Source: Larix kaempferi
Lineage: Eukaryota > Streptophyta > Pinopsida > Pinales > Pinaceae
Reading direction: 5' to 3'
Assembly: GCA_027924585.1 (NCBI GenBank)
Contig: BSBM01001138.1
Location: 12,209,001 to 12,273,000 of the forward strand
Length of the DNA stretch: 64,000 nucleotides
The translations under genes were made by a program, and so were the position numbers. Below, piece by piece: positions 34,018 to 47,339 of the stretch (position 1 is its first letter; every line of letters starts with the position of its first letter). The notes under the pieces were generated by a model that searched no databases, had not been told where the DNA came from, and was given only the letters and a program-made list of their open reading frames with translations.

Positions 34018-34690
34018 TTGAGATTTTATTACGAGATAGTGTTGATTGGGGCCTACTTGGTCCGTCCCGGTTGGTTTTCAAATTTTATAACCCTGGAAGA
34101 ATTTGCTCTATGTTTTGGAGAGTTTTATCAGTCGGTAGTTTTTATTTTACAAGCAATGGATCAAGAAATTGGCAGTAAGGATAAATTTGAGAAAAAGGCT
34201 GAAAATATTCATGATGACAAGCAATGGATCAAGAAATTGGCACTAAGGATAAATTTGAGAAAAAGCCTGAGAATATTCATAACCAGAAGAAGAGAGACAG
34301 AGATATTGATATTCACACTTTGGTGAAAAGACAAAAAGTTTGGCAAAAGTAATATGCCAGGGACCAGCTGTTAGTTAACATTAAGCATGATTACCTGGAA
34401 GCTCAAATTAATCACATGAGAATGAAATTGATAATAACAAAGATTTGAGAATGAAATTAATAAAAACAAAGATTTGAGAATGAAATTGACAAAAATAAAG
34501 ATTGAAATTGAATACTGGAAAGAAAAATTGAAGGCTCAAGAACAAGATATCAAAGTGTTGCAAAGCACAGTTCAGGACTGTGTTAAAGATCAAACCTTTA
34601 ATCCTTTGATGGCAATTGATCCAGCAGGTTTGGCAAATATTGGAGCTACAGTTGATGATGAGAAGAACGAAGTTAATGATTAGAAGAATG
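34018..34690 (+). pseudogene. Remnant of a charged, coiled-coil coding sequence with internal duplications
   Basis: Two copies of a segment starting CAAGCAATGGATCAAGAAAT (34151 and 34220) form a tandem duplication of about 69 bp. They encode DQEIG, KDKFEKK and ENIH phrases in one frame. Further on, GATTTGAGAATGAAATT is repeated three times (34400-34490) and leads into a 69-codon frame with KIEIEYWKEKLKAQEQDIKV, a heptad-like helix. The frames shift at the duplications. It looks like a decayed coding exon or gag-like coiled coil of unknown family. Confidence 0.35.
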
Positions 34691-34739
34691 ATGTTGAGGA
34701 AGCCTATCCTCCTCATTTTTCCTTGAAGGCAGAATAATC

Positions 34740-37700
34740 TCCAATGTTTTCAGAAACTCAGGACTCATCCTTCTGTCAATGATGTTATAGGAAGTGTAAA
34801 TGCATTTTGTTGTTAAGTATTTTTTTTCGAATCTCGAGCTTTTTGTTATATAGTTAGAATATAAAAGAATGTAACTTTTTTGCAATAAATTTTGTTTACA
34901 GCTCAAAAAAACATATAAACTACTCTGCTCAGTCTAACAAAAGATCTACCAGTTCACCTGAACCTTTTTTGATAATATAAAAAAGTACTATTTCTTAATC
35001 TATATATATATATTTAACCCTTGAAATTGATGCTTGCAGAAAAACAATGCCCAACCAAGAGTAGTGTGAAAATTCTTTCCTATATTTTATGAGAATTTTC
35101 TTCAAATATTGGATGAAAGAAACTGTTATTTTATTCTGGTTGTTGAATATTTGAATGAAAGAAACTGTTGGTTCAGCCATACCAACCTTTAAGTATTCAG
35201 TGATTTTATTCTGGTCACCTTTAAGTATTCAGTGATGTTTATTCTGGTCGTTGAATATTTAAATGAGAAACTGTTTATTCTGGTTGTTGAAAGCAAAACT
35301 AGCATTTCTATTCCATTTCTATTCCGTTGCCGGGATTTGAACCCGGGATTGGATTTGGAGACGAGGTTGAACCTATGAAATACTCAAATTGAAAGATTAG
35401 ATTCCGAGCACAATATTTTCACCTAGATCATTTCCAGTTCAGCTAGAAGCCCCAATACTTTAGTGGCCTCCAAGCATGCAATCGAGGAGGATATTGTTCT
35501 TCAAGTCATGAGGATATTGTTCTTCAAGTCATCAAGCTTATGGAAATCGATGAAGCTGAAGACATTTGAAAATTAGTAGATTTTTTCCAGTGGCTTTACA
35601 CTTTTATTTTAATCTAGGTTTTTGCATTGCAAGAATAAAAGTAAGCTTTTATTATGATAGTATATTAAAATTTGTAGTATTAGGAGTAGTAATTTTTTGA
35701 GGAAGACGAAAAGGTTTAGATAGACCCCAGTAATTTATAGTTTTTGACCCAAAAACTCTAGTTGTATAAACTTGTTGTAAAGTCCCTTTTTATATAATCT
35801 ATAATTGTTTTGGTTAAAATAATAATCTGAGCATGAATGTTTCCACATTGCGTTAACTTTATGGAGTAGTTTAGAAATGATTGACGTGTTTTGAAATGAA
35901 AGACGTCCATCGTTTCTAAATTACTACACAATGAAACTCCAGAAGGTTTAACACATTAAATTAATAATACTATGCATATGATTGACTTTGCGTAGGAGTT
36001 GATGTCGAGAACAATCTACTACAATCTAGCCAACTAGATTCACATGATTGGATTCAATTCCAGTTACTAGATTATGAGCCATTATCATGCCATTCACTTG
36101 CAACAAATGCCACAACTATGATAATTTTGTCAAATATTGAATCAAATTCTAATCACAATATGTGGTGCAAGGAAAGTTAGAGGATCAAATGAATGCATGT
36201 GAAAATGTTTGAAGAAAAAGATAGCAAAGCCAATAATAGGTACAAAGGAAACAAAGTCAATAGTAGGTACTCCATGAAATAAATCCTTGTAAGGAACACA
36301 AATAGGGTTAGTGTCTCAAGTCTAGATCCACAAGAAATCATAGAGTCATGAAGTACTGGAGCCAAGAGAAATCCAGTGCAAGAATATGGACCTAGCTCTA
36401 AATTCTAAAGCAAGTAATGAAGGTATTTTCATATAATGTGGGGGATTAGGATCTAGGATAAATAAGATAGTTTAAGAATGTTAATTAAGAATAGTCATTC
36501 TCTAAGAAATTGAGAAAGATTTGTCTTCTTGGTACTAACCAATGTTATTTGAAGAGGACACTTAAGGAAATATCATTTTTCAATGATGTAGTTTTTATTA
36601 GCTTGTTGATAATCTATATCTCCCTCTCAAATCATAAATCAACTTATATGTGTCAAATTGTTAAGATTTAGTACATATGCCATCCTCATACAAGCTGACA
36701 TGGTTCTCATAACCATGCTTAAAAAATATGGTTAAAAACTCCTCTGTTGTGGCCCGAGGTTCAACATCATTCACCTAGGAACAAAAAATCAAGAGACTAA
36801 AATGTGTGATGTAAGAGCGGGTAAAAGAACATACAAAAGACCATAATAGAAACTAAAAATAGAAGAATTCGAATTTCAAACTGAGGAATAAGGGCTCACT
36901 AAACAAATCCAAGGCACATAAAGAGAGATTGATGCTAACTTAGTTAAAGCACACAAGGTAGAGGATAAATTGTGGAGACTAAAATCAAGAAGTATCTGGT
37001 TATCCGGTTAGGAAAATGTTAGGCAATATATGCATATACAAGTTTCCAAGTTAAACATTATGCTCCTTGGTTGCATTGGACCAAATAAAATGCATTTAAA
37101 CTAGATTAAGGCCATCCAAAGATGGTCATAAAGGGGATTTTAAAAAAATAGTGAGCTTAAAAGGTGCTACATCTTATAAAGATTGAAATTTTAAGTTGGC
37201 AATGAGAGGATGAACTATAAAGAAAGACCACATTTAGTGAACACGATATTAGGACATGTTGGAATCACAACGAATGTTCACATCTCAATGAATACCATAA
37301 TTTTAGTGTAGGTATTTCAGTGGGCTAGTAGTAGTTGTGTAAACTATTTCAATAAATTTTTGAACAAGAAAGAAAGAATACAAGTTAGCATCACATTGGG
37401 AAAGTGCATACATGCTCGAGTAATTTAATTAGGAGAAAACCAACCTTTTCAAGAAATAATGTGTCATTTGCGTTCTTAACCAACTCAACATTTCACTTGA
37501 GAACACAAATATAAATAAATGTTACAATGCATCTTAAGGAACTTAGGATTGCACTATGTCGAAATTTAATGAAACAATGATAAGAACAAATCACATTGTA
37601 ATCTTACTTGCTTCCACCTTCACAATTCGTTGTTGCAATGCAAATGTAATATCCTCGAGACATAATTAGAAAAAAATGGAAAATTTAATTGTAAACTTTT

Positions 37701-37855
37701 AAGTGAGCATGTCCCACAACTCATGCAAATATCATGGGTTAAACAAACTAGAAAGACATAAAGATGAAAGATCACATTCTTCCATATAATACAATAATAT
37801 ATTATTGCAAAGATCACAATAAAATCATCAGTGGTTTGCTAGGTTGGTGAAAAAG
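34740..37855. other. Spacer, no gene seen
   Basis: About 3.1 kb of AT-rich sequence with only short frames. A 35-bp duplication (GATATTGTTCTTCAAGTCAT) occurs near 35491-35530, and a pair of GTTTATTCTGGTTGTTGA-like repeats near 35120-35290. Apart from a tRNA-like fragment at 35324-35350, I see nothing to annotate. Confidence 0.4.
35324..35350 (-). pseudogene. 3' tRNA fragment, tRNA-Asp-like
   Basis: On the minus strand a perfect T-arm, CCGGG TTCAAAT CCCGG, is followed by CAACGGA, the same order as the 3' end of plant tRNA-Asp. No D-arm or anticodon arm is found upstream. It may be a tRNA remnant, a SINE B box or a piece of a retroelement primer-site region. Confidence 0.4.
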
Positions 37856-37859
37856 GGTA

Positions 37860-38160
37860 GTTAATATAGCTCCCATCAAGGTTCAAGTCCTACCAAGTTA
37901 CATGCTTGTGCTTAGGTATCTGAAATAACCCCCACTAGGGTTTAATTATTACAAATTTACATGCTCGTGCTCAAGTAGCTAACATAACACCCACTAGGGT
38001 TCAATTCCTACAAATTTACATGCTCATGCTCATGTAGCTAATATAACCTCCACAAGGGTTCAAGTCCTACCAAGCAACATGCTTGTGCTTAAGTAGATCG
38101 TACACCCCCCATTGGGGTTCAAGTTCTATAAAATGTGATGCTCATGTTTGTGAATCATTA
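37860..38160. repeat. Minisatellite, about 60-bp unit, five copies
   Basis: Five successive units carry ACCCCCACTAGGGTTCAAGT, then TACATGCTCGTGCTCAAGTA, with 10-25% drift between copies. It is non-coding. Confidence 0.8.
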
Positions 38161-38825
38161 CTATGGCACACAATCACAATTAGGGCCAAGTTCAAGTCTC
38201 AATCAATTTATGTGGAATAGATACCCCCACTTATGACATCTAAGATGAAGGAAATTGAATTGAATGGTGTCAATGGTTCCCTTAAACTAATAAATCTAGG
38301 TGCATTTCCCTCATCATGATAAGAAGAAGCTAGTTCTAGAAAAATAAAACAATAAGTTTTTGCATGGATAAGAGTATTGTTAGAATAGATGAAATATAAC
38401 ATAAGTGATTAACAAAGAATCAAAGAGAAGTGGTGTTGTCAATAGACATTGTTCAACACTTAAACACAATGATAATTGATCATAATATAGATTATGATAG
38501 ACCGATTTGTAAGATTGTTTATATATACTTTAGGTAGATAAATGAAACATGCAATGTATGGGACCACACCCTTTCACCATACACATAATATGTATCTTAG
38601 TGCTCAAAGTAGATACAGTCAACTCCCATGTGCCTAAGATAGGTGGTCATTCAACACTCCATCTCATTCGAACCCCATCATGGCCAACTCCCTCTCATGT
38701 GTATGAAGTCAACTATACAATAAGAACCATATGTTCAAACATTCTTTCTTAAGCTCAAGTTGGAGGACAAATACAATAACTTAGAATCCCCTCTTAATTT
38801 GATAGGAATTGGAAATGTTGACATT
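38161..38825. other. Spacer, no gene seen
   Basis: No long frame and no internal repeat are visible. It is the left flank of the LTR element that starts at 38826. Confidence 0.4.
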
Positions 38826-40591
38826 TAATATCCCCGATATGATCTCAAAGGATATCAACTCAATTTCAAACTAAATAAAATCAGAAAATTGCATGACAAA
38901 AACTAGTTCTCAAAACTAGTGAAGAAGAAATTAGTCCATATCACTGATTAACCCACCCAGATCTTGATAGAAGGAAACTTTCGGATCTGCAAAATGTACC
39001 GGGGAGCCTGTGCAGTAGCTAGGACAACAACATCAAGGACAGATTCAGATTTCTATGCACAAGGTACTGGGGCCATTTATGTTTCAACAACAACTTCGAT
39101 GAAGTCTACTCCACGGCTTTTTGGGCACACTAGCATATGCATATTAAACTCATTCACTTACACTTGACATCAACCAGAATGAGGATATCATACATTAACC
39201 CCCTTAATATAATTATGGATAATATTTACTGAGGTTTAGAGAATATTTGACTGATTTTTGGGGAGAAAGGAGAAAGAGCGCTATGGTGGACTGCTCAACT
39301 AGTTTGTTTCCAAGATCTCCCAAACATGATGAGAGGGATATGAATTCTCAGGAAGAGGCTTGGATGGTCTTCAAAAATTTATTAGGAACCTAACATGACT
39401 GACAGAACAAAAATTGAGCATCCCAAGAACTTTTAATTAAAACTACTGCAAAACTAGTAAATTCTAAATGCCCAATGAGCTAGTCTTGAGAAATCTGAAT
39501 ACAAAAATTCATAGAAGGTTGAGAAACTATGATTTTTGGCTTGCAATGGATTCTAAAAAAAAATTAACACCTACAACAACTTACAGAAAGGAAAATTATT
39601 TTACAGAACTCTGTATATTGCAATTCCTGGAAAACTAGTCAATTAAAACACTGTAATGAGCATAGGGTGAGTAAATCATTAATAATTAAATGACTGTAAT
39701 GTTAGCAACAATCTCTCATTAAATGCGCTCCTCCTTGGAAAATCACATACAATATAGAATAATCAATCCATTCACTCACTAAGGGAGAAGAATGCTTTAG
39801 AAGAGACAAAGAAGAGATGATGTAATCATAGAGCTGGATCAAATCTACAAATTGGTCATCAATGGCTACACTGGATCATGTGCAGAATACTCGAACATGA
39901 ACTGTGGTGCACATCTCCAATAGGTGGCTAAGGGTGCATCACCAAAGCCTAGAGAAGCTTGAGCTTACTCATACACAATACATAAACTGTTAAAAGATGT
40001 GAATGTGGTGCACCCTCCTACTTTTATAGACTAGGTGACTTGTTGAGCAAGTTAACCTCCTTGGCCTCATCCAATGTGCCTTCCTTGACTAATTTGGCAC
40101 TTTCTTGCTTTTCCACTAACTAGCTTTTGTTCTCTTTTGGAAATGGCATCCTCCTATCTTTTCTGGATGTTTCCTTCTTTTTACAACTGGCTAGATTTTT
40201 GTTCTTTTCCTCACTTGCTTGTTGTGTACACTTTCTTGCTTTATGCACTACTTTTGTCAGTTTCCTTCTTTTTTCTAACACCTTGTTTTGTGCATGCTTT
40301 CTTCCAGTTTCCTTTTTGCTTTGCTTTGATTTTCTAACGCTTTCCTCTTTGGTGTGACAACTCATAAGGCTAACCTTATCTCCTCATGCTCCCTTGTCAT
40401 CATCCAACTCATCATCACATGTAATTAATAATTAAATACAAAATAATAATTACATCTCCTTCATGTTAATTAATTAAAACAACCATAGGCTAAATTAGTC
40501 CTAGTTAATAATTTAATTTCCTAAGTAATGTCACCCCCTTATTGATTAATTAATTGACTTTCACTAGGATTCATGGGGTTTTGATGTGACA
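38826..40591 (-). repeat. 3' LTR of the non-autonomous element (about 1.77 kb)
   Basis: It begins TAATATCCCCGATATG on plus and matches 43866 onward to about 40050. Past that point the other copy is truncated. The right end at 40591 (GATGTGACA, minus start TGTCACATC) is my choice from the TG...CA rule. Minus-strand TATAAAAG near 40025 would serve as promoter. The right part (40080-40350) is pyrimidine-rich, with repeated CTTTCTTGC-like words. Open frames there are low-complexity shadows. Confidence 0.6.
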
Positions 40592-40806
40592 TTGGCTTCT
40601 ACTTGGTGTTGGAAAAATGGGAACATGGAAGCCCTCCCCTCCCAATCTTGCTTGTCCTCAATCAAGAAACCAACTCCAACTCCAACAAATGGTCCACCAT
40701 GTTTCTGCTGCACCATTCTGATTATAGTCACTCTCCCAAAGACTGATTCTTCTTCAACAAAGTTTTCAACCCAGCTAAGAAAGCTGAGAAGAATGCCCAG
40801 GTCCCA

Positions 40807-43777
40807 CTATCTGTGCTGCATGTCTCCCAGTGGCACTGTTACTTGTGGAAAACTATCATTCCAAAGAATTCCAGGGTCCCACTGTGTCAGTTGCATTCTT
40901 CCAAACATTAGGATCAAAAGGAAGAATATATCATCATGGAGGATGTCTAGATCACTCCACCGAGCTGGAAGTTCATCACTTCCAGTGCAAAATCGAACCT
41001 CTGTGAATCCCTCCAACAAAGTATGAAAATCCTTATGTTCTATATTGTGAAAACTAGCATAGAGACTCACATCACTGATAGCCAATTAACATAGGTGACA
41101 ATCCCATGTCTTTAAGGCATCATCTTGAAACCATAGATGCCCATGCAACTTCTCATAAAAGATGTATGATGTGTCATTCAACTTTCCACTCATGCAGACA
41201 TAAAACTCACCATTGGGGGTGCTTAGCTCCAATATGTATCCATTCACCCAATCAATGGATGAACAAACACTCCAATTGAATGCACTACTATGCATGATGG
41301 AGACATCAGATAGATGCATCTACTGCTTCTCATCAAACTAGAAAGGGAATGGTGCACTTGTCAGGCCACATGGCTTGACATTGAATTCATCAATGGAATA
41401 TGTGGGAGCCTCCTGCTCCTCATGTAGAACCCATAGGAAAATTCTATTTACCCAAGCTTCATCCCTACGTGTGTTGGTTGCCATATGTATGTGGGGTGAA
41501 GGACAATGAACCAATTCTTGGAAACAATTATCCATCAACTTTGTGGTTGGCCCAACCGGACTGAGATCATGTGCCTCCTCCAAAACTATGCAACTTCCTT
41601 CATGAGGCAACTCATAATCTCTCTGGCAATGAACAGGTGCTTGGTCACCATCTTGCTTAAATCCAAACTCCCCAAGCACATGCAAATCGGATTGTACTTC
41701 ATTTTCCCAATGCACACAAGTTCCAACGATCAAAACATTGTTGTTCAAATGACAAGGGTGAAAGTCCCATGTCCAATCACCAAAAGGGTAGGCATCATCA
41801 AAATTCCATGGATGCCCATGTTGCTCACAGAAAGTGTAAAATTTATCAAGGAATTCTCCATAGATGCAAGCAAGAATATATCTCATGTGTCTTTTCTCCC
41901 AAATAAGAAAATAAGAGACACTCCAATCTAATGGTCCAAATGGAAAGCAAGGTGCTTCCCCATGTGAAGACTCCCAATGGCTCAAATCTCTACCACTGGT
42001 CAAAGTATACATGTAATCATAATATGTCTCACTCAATGAAGTCAAATGGGAACCATATGCACCTTTATGTGAGGTGGCATCAAAGATAGGCATGAGATTC
42101 TTTTGCAACTACTGGGTAGCAACTGACGCCGTGCTGACGCCATCATTAAATCAACTGGAGCGAATGTGGGGGCCTTCTGCTCCTCTTCAGGCACCGTCAA
42201 AAAGAAATTCTTGACCCAAAATTCATCCCCAAATGACATGGAAGAAGTAGAAGGGTCTGATGTAGGATCATGGAGCAACATATCATCTCTACAAACCATC
42301 ATCCATTAAGCTAATGGATGCATCAACTCCATCCAAGGCTGGTCCATCAAACATGAGCTCTTATGATCCTCAATGGAGGAATGACTCACTCTAGGAAGAA
42401 GCTCAGTTTCGCTCTAAGGAACTGCATGTGCCTGGAACTATTCATCTGCATCTAAAAATTCCTCAAGCACATGCATGTCATCATGGAACTCATGAACCAC
42501 CATCTCATGAGGTTCCTCCATATAAATCTAAATGTCATCAACTGAAAGTGAAGGGATGACTAGAATGTAGGCAGGATTGTGCGATCTCTACAACTCTTGG
42601 TGAAGTTGCTCTATCTCCATCTTATATTCCAAGAGGGAACTTTGAGTACTTCTCAAAGAATATTGGGTGGCCATCAATTCATCATTTAGTTTGCAAATCT
42701 CCTCATCAAGGATGCTCCATGCAACATATGAACAAGCTCATGCAATTAATCTATGTTGGAAAGCATGTGTGAAAAATTACCTTGGATTGTAGACACTGCT
42801 CTCTGAATCTTCTCCATGGCTTTAAGGAAAGATGAATCTTCTAATGAAGCAGCTCTCTAGAAATACTGTGAGACTAAAACATGTGTGTCATGGAGAGTGT
42901 GTAAGGCCTCCTTGATATTTCTTTCACTCATCTTGAATGGTCTTTCAAAAGGAGAAGGTTGCGAATGAACCTCCTCCTCATCTACCAATGGATCAACTTC
43001 TTGAATCTCATGTGGTGATAGTGAGATCAATCTTGGGACTTCTTCCTCGACTGTAAGGACTTCATCTTCTTCAGTATTAGGGGAACTTGTACTTGCAACA
43101 ACCTCATCAAGTGGTATCTCTATGTCACCAACATAGAGAGATGGAAATCCATTAGAAGATGTCTCCTCAAAACTTAGGCACCCATTAGTAGGCACCTCAT
43201 CACAACATCCATTAGTAGATGCTTCTTCAGAACTTGAGAAACCATTAGTAGATGCCTCTTCTTGGCACCCATTAGTAGCTACTCTCTGATCCATAGTTTG
43301 CTGATCCTTAGTAGAACTGGTGGTGGCTTATTCATGCTTACAACCTTTGGAAGATATTCTTGAAGAAAACCCAAATAATCTCATAATGCTTGAAGATGCA
43401 TATGGCTTTGTTGAATCTTCACCTTTGGTTTCTTCTTCTTCTTCTTTACTCATAGAAGCAGAACAATTTGGTTCCTTTATGGGTGGATTGTTGCTCTCTA
43501 TTGAATCCAAATATTCATCCTTGAGCTCAAATCCAAATATACAATAAAAGTAATCTTTGAAAGAAATGGCCTTACTAATCTCTTCTCCCAAAGCTAGGTA
43601 CTCCCAGTAGTGGCGGGGCAAGTTTTCAATTGCAGATATCATCTCTGCCAAATATTTCTTAGGATGATCCATCAGTGGTTCATCCCATTGGTCCTCATCT
43701 CTTGGTAAACCTCCATCAATGAAAACCATTTCTTCTTCCCGAAAGCCTTCATCTTCCATGACTGCAACTATTTCCAC
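40807..43777 (-). pseudogene. Unknown acidic, W/H/C-rich protein of the non-autonomous element
   Basis: The first ATG (43777) lies 74 bases after the primer site, where gag normally starts. The frame begins MEIVAVMEDEGFREEEMVFI, is very acidic, and runs through one stop (43328) into degenerate repeats of the ASTNGC/ASTNGF phrase (43190-43290) and an acidic block to 42857. After a frameshifted zone, one frame from 42108 down to 40807 carries only three stops. It holds two versions of a module, GEFLDKFYTFCEQHGHPWNF and GKLNDTSYIFYEKLHGHLWF, each followed by DDA and a TWD-H-C ending (WTWDFHPC and TWDCHLC). Two segments of the type WVNRIFLWVLHEEQEAPT also recur. I recognise no family. It may replace Gag, or be a captured gene. 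Confidence 0.5.
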
Positions 43778-43850
43778 AATTGAAACTTGAAAATAAATCT
43801 AAGATATCTTCCACTGAGAGTTACTTTCCACAGGCTAAGCCAAGGAAAGA

Positions 43851-43862
43851 GCTCTGGTACCA
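43851..43862 (-). promoter_or_regulatory. Primer binding site, initiator tRNA-Met type
   Basis: On the minus strand TGGTACCAGAGC differs by one base from the common plant primer site TGGTATCAGAGC. It lies three bases from the LTR repeat. Confidence 0.8.
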
Positions 43863-43865
43863 CTT

Positions 43866-45129
43866 TAATATCCCTGATCTGATCTTAGAGGATATCAACT
43901 CAATTTCAAACTTTAAAATTAGAAAATTGCATGCCAAAAACTAGTTCTCAAAACTAGTGAAGAAGAAACTAGTCTAGGTCATTGATTAACCCACCCATAG
44001 CTTGATAGAATGACAGTTTCAAATATGAAAAATGTGCCGGGGAGTGTGCAATATCCAGAACAATAGCATCAAGGCCATATTCATAGTTCTATGCACAAGG
44101 TACTGGGGCATTTATGTTTCAACAACAGCTCCGCTAAAGTCTACTACAAGGCTTCCTGGGCACACCAGCATATGCATACTAAACTTGTTCACTTACACTT
44201 GACATCAACCATAGTGAGGATATTAGAAATTAAACCCCTTAATATAATTTTGGACAAGATTTATTTAGGTTTAGGGAATATTTAACTGAGTTTGGGGGGA
44301 AAAGGAGAAAGAGCGTTATGTTAGACTGCTCAACTAGTTTGTTTCCAGGATCTCCCAAATAGGATGATAGGGATACAAATTCTAAATAAGAGGCTTGGAT
44401 GGTCTTCAAAAATGTCTTAGGAACCTAACATGACTGACAGAACAAAAATTGAGCATCCCAATAACTTTTAATTAAAACTACTACAAAACTAGTAAATTCT
44501 AAATGCCCAATGAGCCAGTCTTGAGAAATATGAATGCAAATAGTCATAGAAGGTTGCGAAACTATGATTTTTGACTTAGGATGGATTCTATAGGAAAATG
44601 AACACCTACAACGACTTACAAAAAGGAAAATTATTTTACAAAATTCCGTATATTGCAATTTCTGGAAAATTAGCAATTAAAACACTATAACGAGCATAGG
44701 GTGAGTAAATCATTAAAAATAACACCTCAGTTACAGAATCAAAAGCATCTTGGTACTATTAACTTGCATAAGAGTACATAGGAATTAAATGACTGTAATG
44801 GTAGCAGCAATCTCTCATTAAATGCGCTCCTCCTTGGGAAAATACATACAAAATAGAATAATCAATGGATTCACTCACTAAGGGAGAAGAATGCCTCAGA
44901 AGAGAGAAAGAAGAGAGGATGTAATCATAGAGATGGATTAGATCTACAATTTGGTCATCAATGGCTGCACTAGATCATGTGCAAAAGACTCGAACAATAA
45001 CTATGGGGCACATCTCCAACAGGTGGCTAAGAGTACATCACCAAAGCCTAGAGAAGCTTGAGCTTACTTATACACAATACATAAACTGTCAAAAGATGTG
45101 AATGTGGCGCGCCCTCCTCCTTTTATAGA
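43866..45129 (-). repeat. 5' LTR of the non-autonomous element, truncated
   Basis: It matches 38826-40030, including CTAGTTCTCAAAACTAGTGA and the TTTTATAGA boundary. It then ends abruptly at 45129, where repeat X starts. About 0.5 kb of U3 seen in the other LTR is missing. Confidence 0.75.
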
Positions 45130-47326
45130 ATTACATAATCCACTCAATCGTTACATAGTGAATACATAGGGGCTCAACAAGAGAATCATGACACTTACAA
45201 GAATTGAGCTTGGGTGGGGAGGGTAACAATCATTTCCCAACCACCCAAGCTACATCCAATGAAATATCTTTGTCACCATGTTTCAAAACCGTAAAATCAA
45301 TTTAACTTTAATAATTTAATTTAAAGAATAAAAAATAACTTGAGGAAGAGAAATATATCTTCGAAATTAAGCTCTTAAGTTTCGAATATGTTCATTTGAG
45401 AAAGATTTATTATTTTGAAATTTAAAAGAAAAATCTATAAAAGCTTAGAAACTTAAAATATGTTATTTAATAAAAACAAAATCGTGAGAATTTTATTTTA
45501 TTTTTGAACTTCTTAACTTCTAATTACTTAATGCATTCAAAATATATGAATCTTTTGAGTAAGACTATGAAGATAATAACATACTTTTTGATGATAATAT
45601 ACATGGAAACTTATAATAAAAGAAGAGTTGGTTTTGATTGAAAAGAAGAAGAGTTTATGTGAATTTCCGATTAAGCAAATTTAGTGTTTTGTTTATAAAT
45701 AAAACCATAGCTCGCTTACATCTATTTATCCTATCATATTTAATAATTAATAATTAAGTAGTATGATTTGAATAGCTATGAGAAAATAAAAACTAATATA
45801 TATGGAAAGATAGTTTAAGTGTAATTAAAGTATTAAATTATAGAACAATATAAGATGTAGACCATGTTGCCTACAAGCTATCATATATTTCAATATAGAA
45901 AATACATGGATAATATGTGTAAGAGGTAGAAAGAGAAAAAAAAGATTAACAATGGTTTTCTAAGAGAAAAGGGGATAAAATAAGACGAGGTTATAGAGAA
46001 AAATTATATGAAAGGGTTTTTAAAGAATATAAATTGGAAATTAAAAATAAGTTGGGTCTTTGGTGGTGGAGTAATGGTATTAAGAGGTTTTTATTAAAGT
46101 ATGGTATTCATGGCTCAAGGTTTGGTATTGAATGTTGACTTATCCACAATAGCTTATATAAGAACATCCCTTTATTTGAATATTTATGAGAAAGTTGTAC
46201 ACTATAAGGTTTCTTTATACACTAAAATAACAATTTACAAAACATACCTAATTTTCGATACAAGTGCTCCTTTTTTATAACATTTATGCACAACAAGCAT
46301 CTCTTCTTTGTGTGTTTCCTGTGACAGTGAGCATCCTTGTTGGTAAGCCTCCCTCATCTCGTAGTTTATTCTTCTTCTTCTATCAACATAGATCCTATAA
46401 TATTGCAATAGTTCGATATATGTCATTATCATTTGGGGATGGATATGCTTTGACTTGTAAAAATGTTTAGGTTCATGTTATCTAAATTCATTCCAGTTAT
46501 GTTTAATCGTAGTACTAGAAGTAGCATCCATTAACTTTTTAACATGTCAATTGTTCATCCATAACAGAGAGTCGCTTAAGTTATCTGCACCCATTTGTTT
46601 GAAGAATATGTGGCAGACATAGGTTAACATACTACACATGTTTTAACACATGGTAGGGATAGGTTAATAAAGGGGAGACACACGTTAATACAAGGTCAAC
46701 ATAGATTGCATTACCATGTTAATCCTTCATTAACAAGCAATCAACATTTACCCAATGAAATGCCTTCCATAGATCATTTTAGACGAACAAGAAAAAGGAA
46801 AATGGGCCCTCAATCATTAATCAAGTATTAAATGTGTTAGTTATTCAAATAGGACACCTGTAAACATAATAATGCATCTCTTTGATGGGTAGTTCTATAA
46901 AGGAGTAAATTAAACATTTTACGATTTGCAGTTTTCCAGTTATTTTTTGCCAGAATACGATGATAAGATTTGTGCTGAAAGTACGATTTTCATTGATCAA
47001 ATTACAATTTTGATTGTACGAATGAATTCAACGCTTTCAAATACCCTTAGGCACCTCAATTATGGAGGTCAATAGTAGAATGTTTGGCTTATTTCCTTGA
47101 AAAAAAGCTACCACTTGTTGTATGTCATCTTTCATCTGAAGAATCCCACTTCTCTTCTCATAGGGGATTATTATGTTAATGGCATCCTTGACTGATTCTA
47201 GAAGCTCCCATTGAAATGTTAAGGGAGGTAATGTGTTTGATCACCTTAGAACATACAAACATTAATGGTTTTGAGAAATGTATATACAAATGAAAATTTC
47301 GTGACAATTATTGGCATGTATATACC
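45130..47326. repeat. Repeat X, first copy (interior of the defective chromovirus array)
   Basis: AT-rich sequence found again at 51718-53890 and in part at 61465-62092. It starts ATTACATAATC(C/T)ACTCAATC and includes TGAGCTTGGGTGGGGAGGGT and a run of poly-A/T rich DNA. I see no coding region in it; frames such as 46264-46470 recur in the second copy (52839-53045) only because the DNA is repeated. A diverged relative of its first 150 bp occurs near 62470-62640. Confidence 0.75.
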
Positions 47327-47339
47327 ATTAATAGTTTTT

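Larger units (their letters stand above)
38826..45129 (-). mobile_element. Non-autonomous LTR retrotransposon with an unknown ORF
   Basis: Two direct repeats, 38826-40591 and 43866-45129, flank 3.3 kb of interior. A primer binding site on the minus strand (43851-43862) sets the orientation, so the 5' LTR is the right-hand copy. The interior has no RT, protease or integrase; it has a long decayed minus-strand ORF of unknown type. The 5' LTR is cut at 45129, where a different repeat begins, so the element is incomplete and no target duplication can be tested. Confidence 0.72.

Noticed and set aside
37860-38160. CRISPR-like spaced repeat
   Set aside because: The units are contiguous, diverged and of minisatellite type in a plant retrotransposon setting, with no constant repeat plus unique spacers.
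40120-40365. Lys-rich minus frame and its Phe/Leu-rich plus shadow
   Set aside because: Low-complexity pyrimidine-rich part of an LTR.
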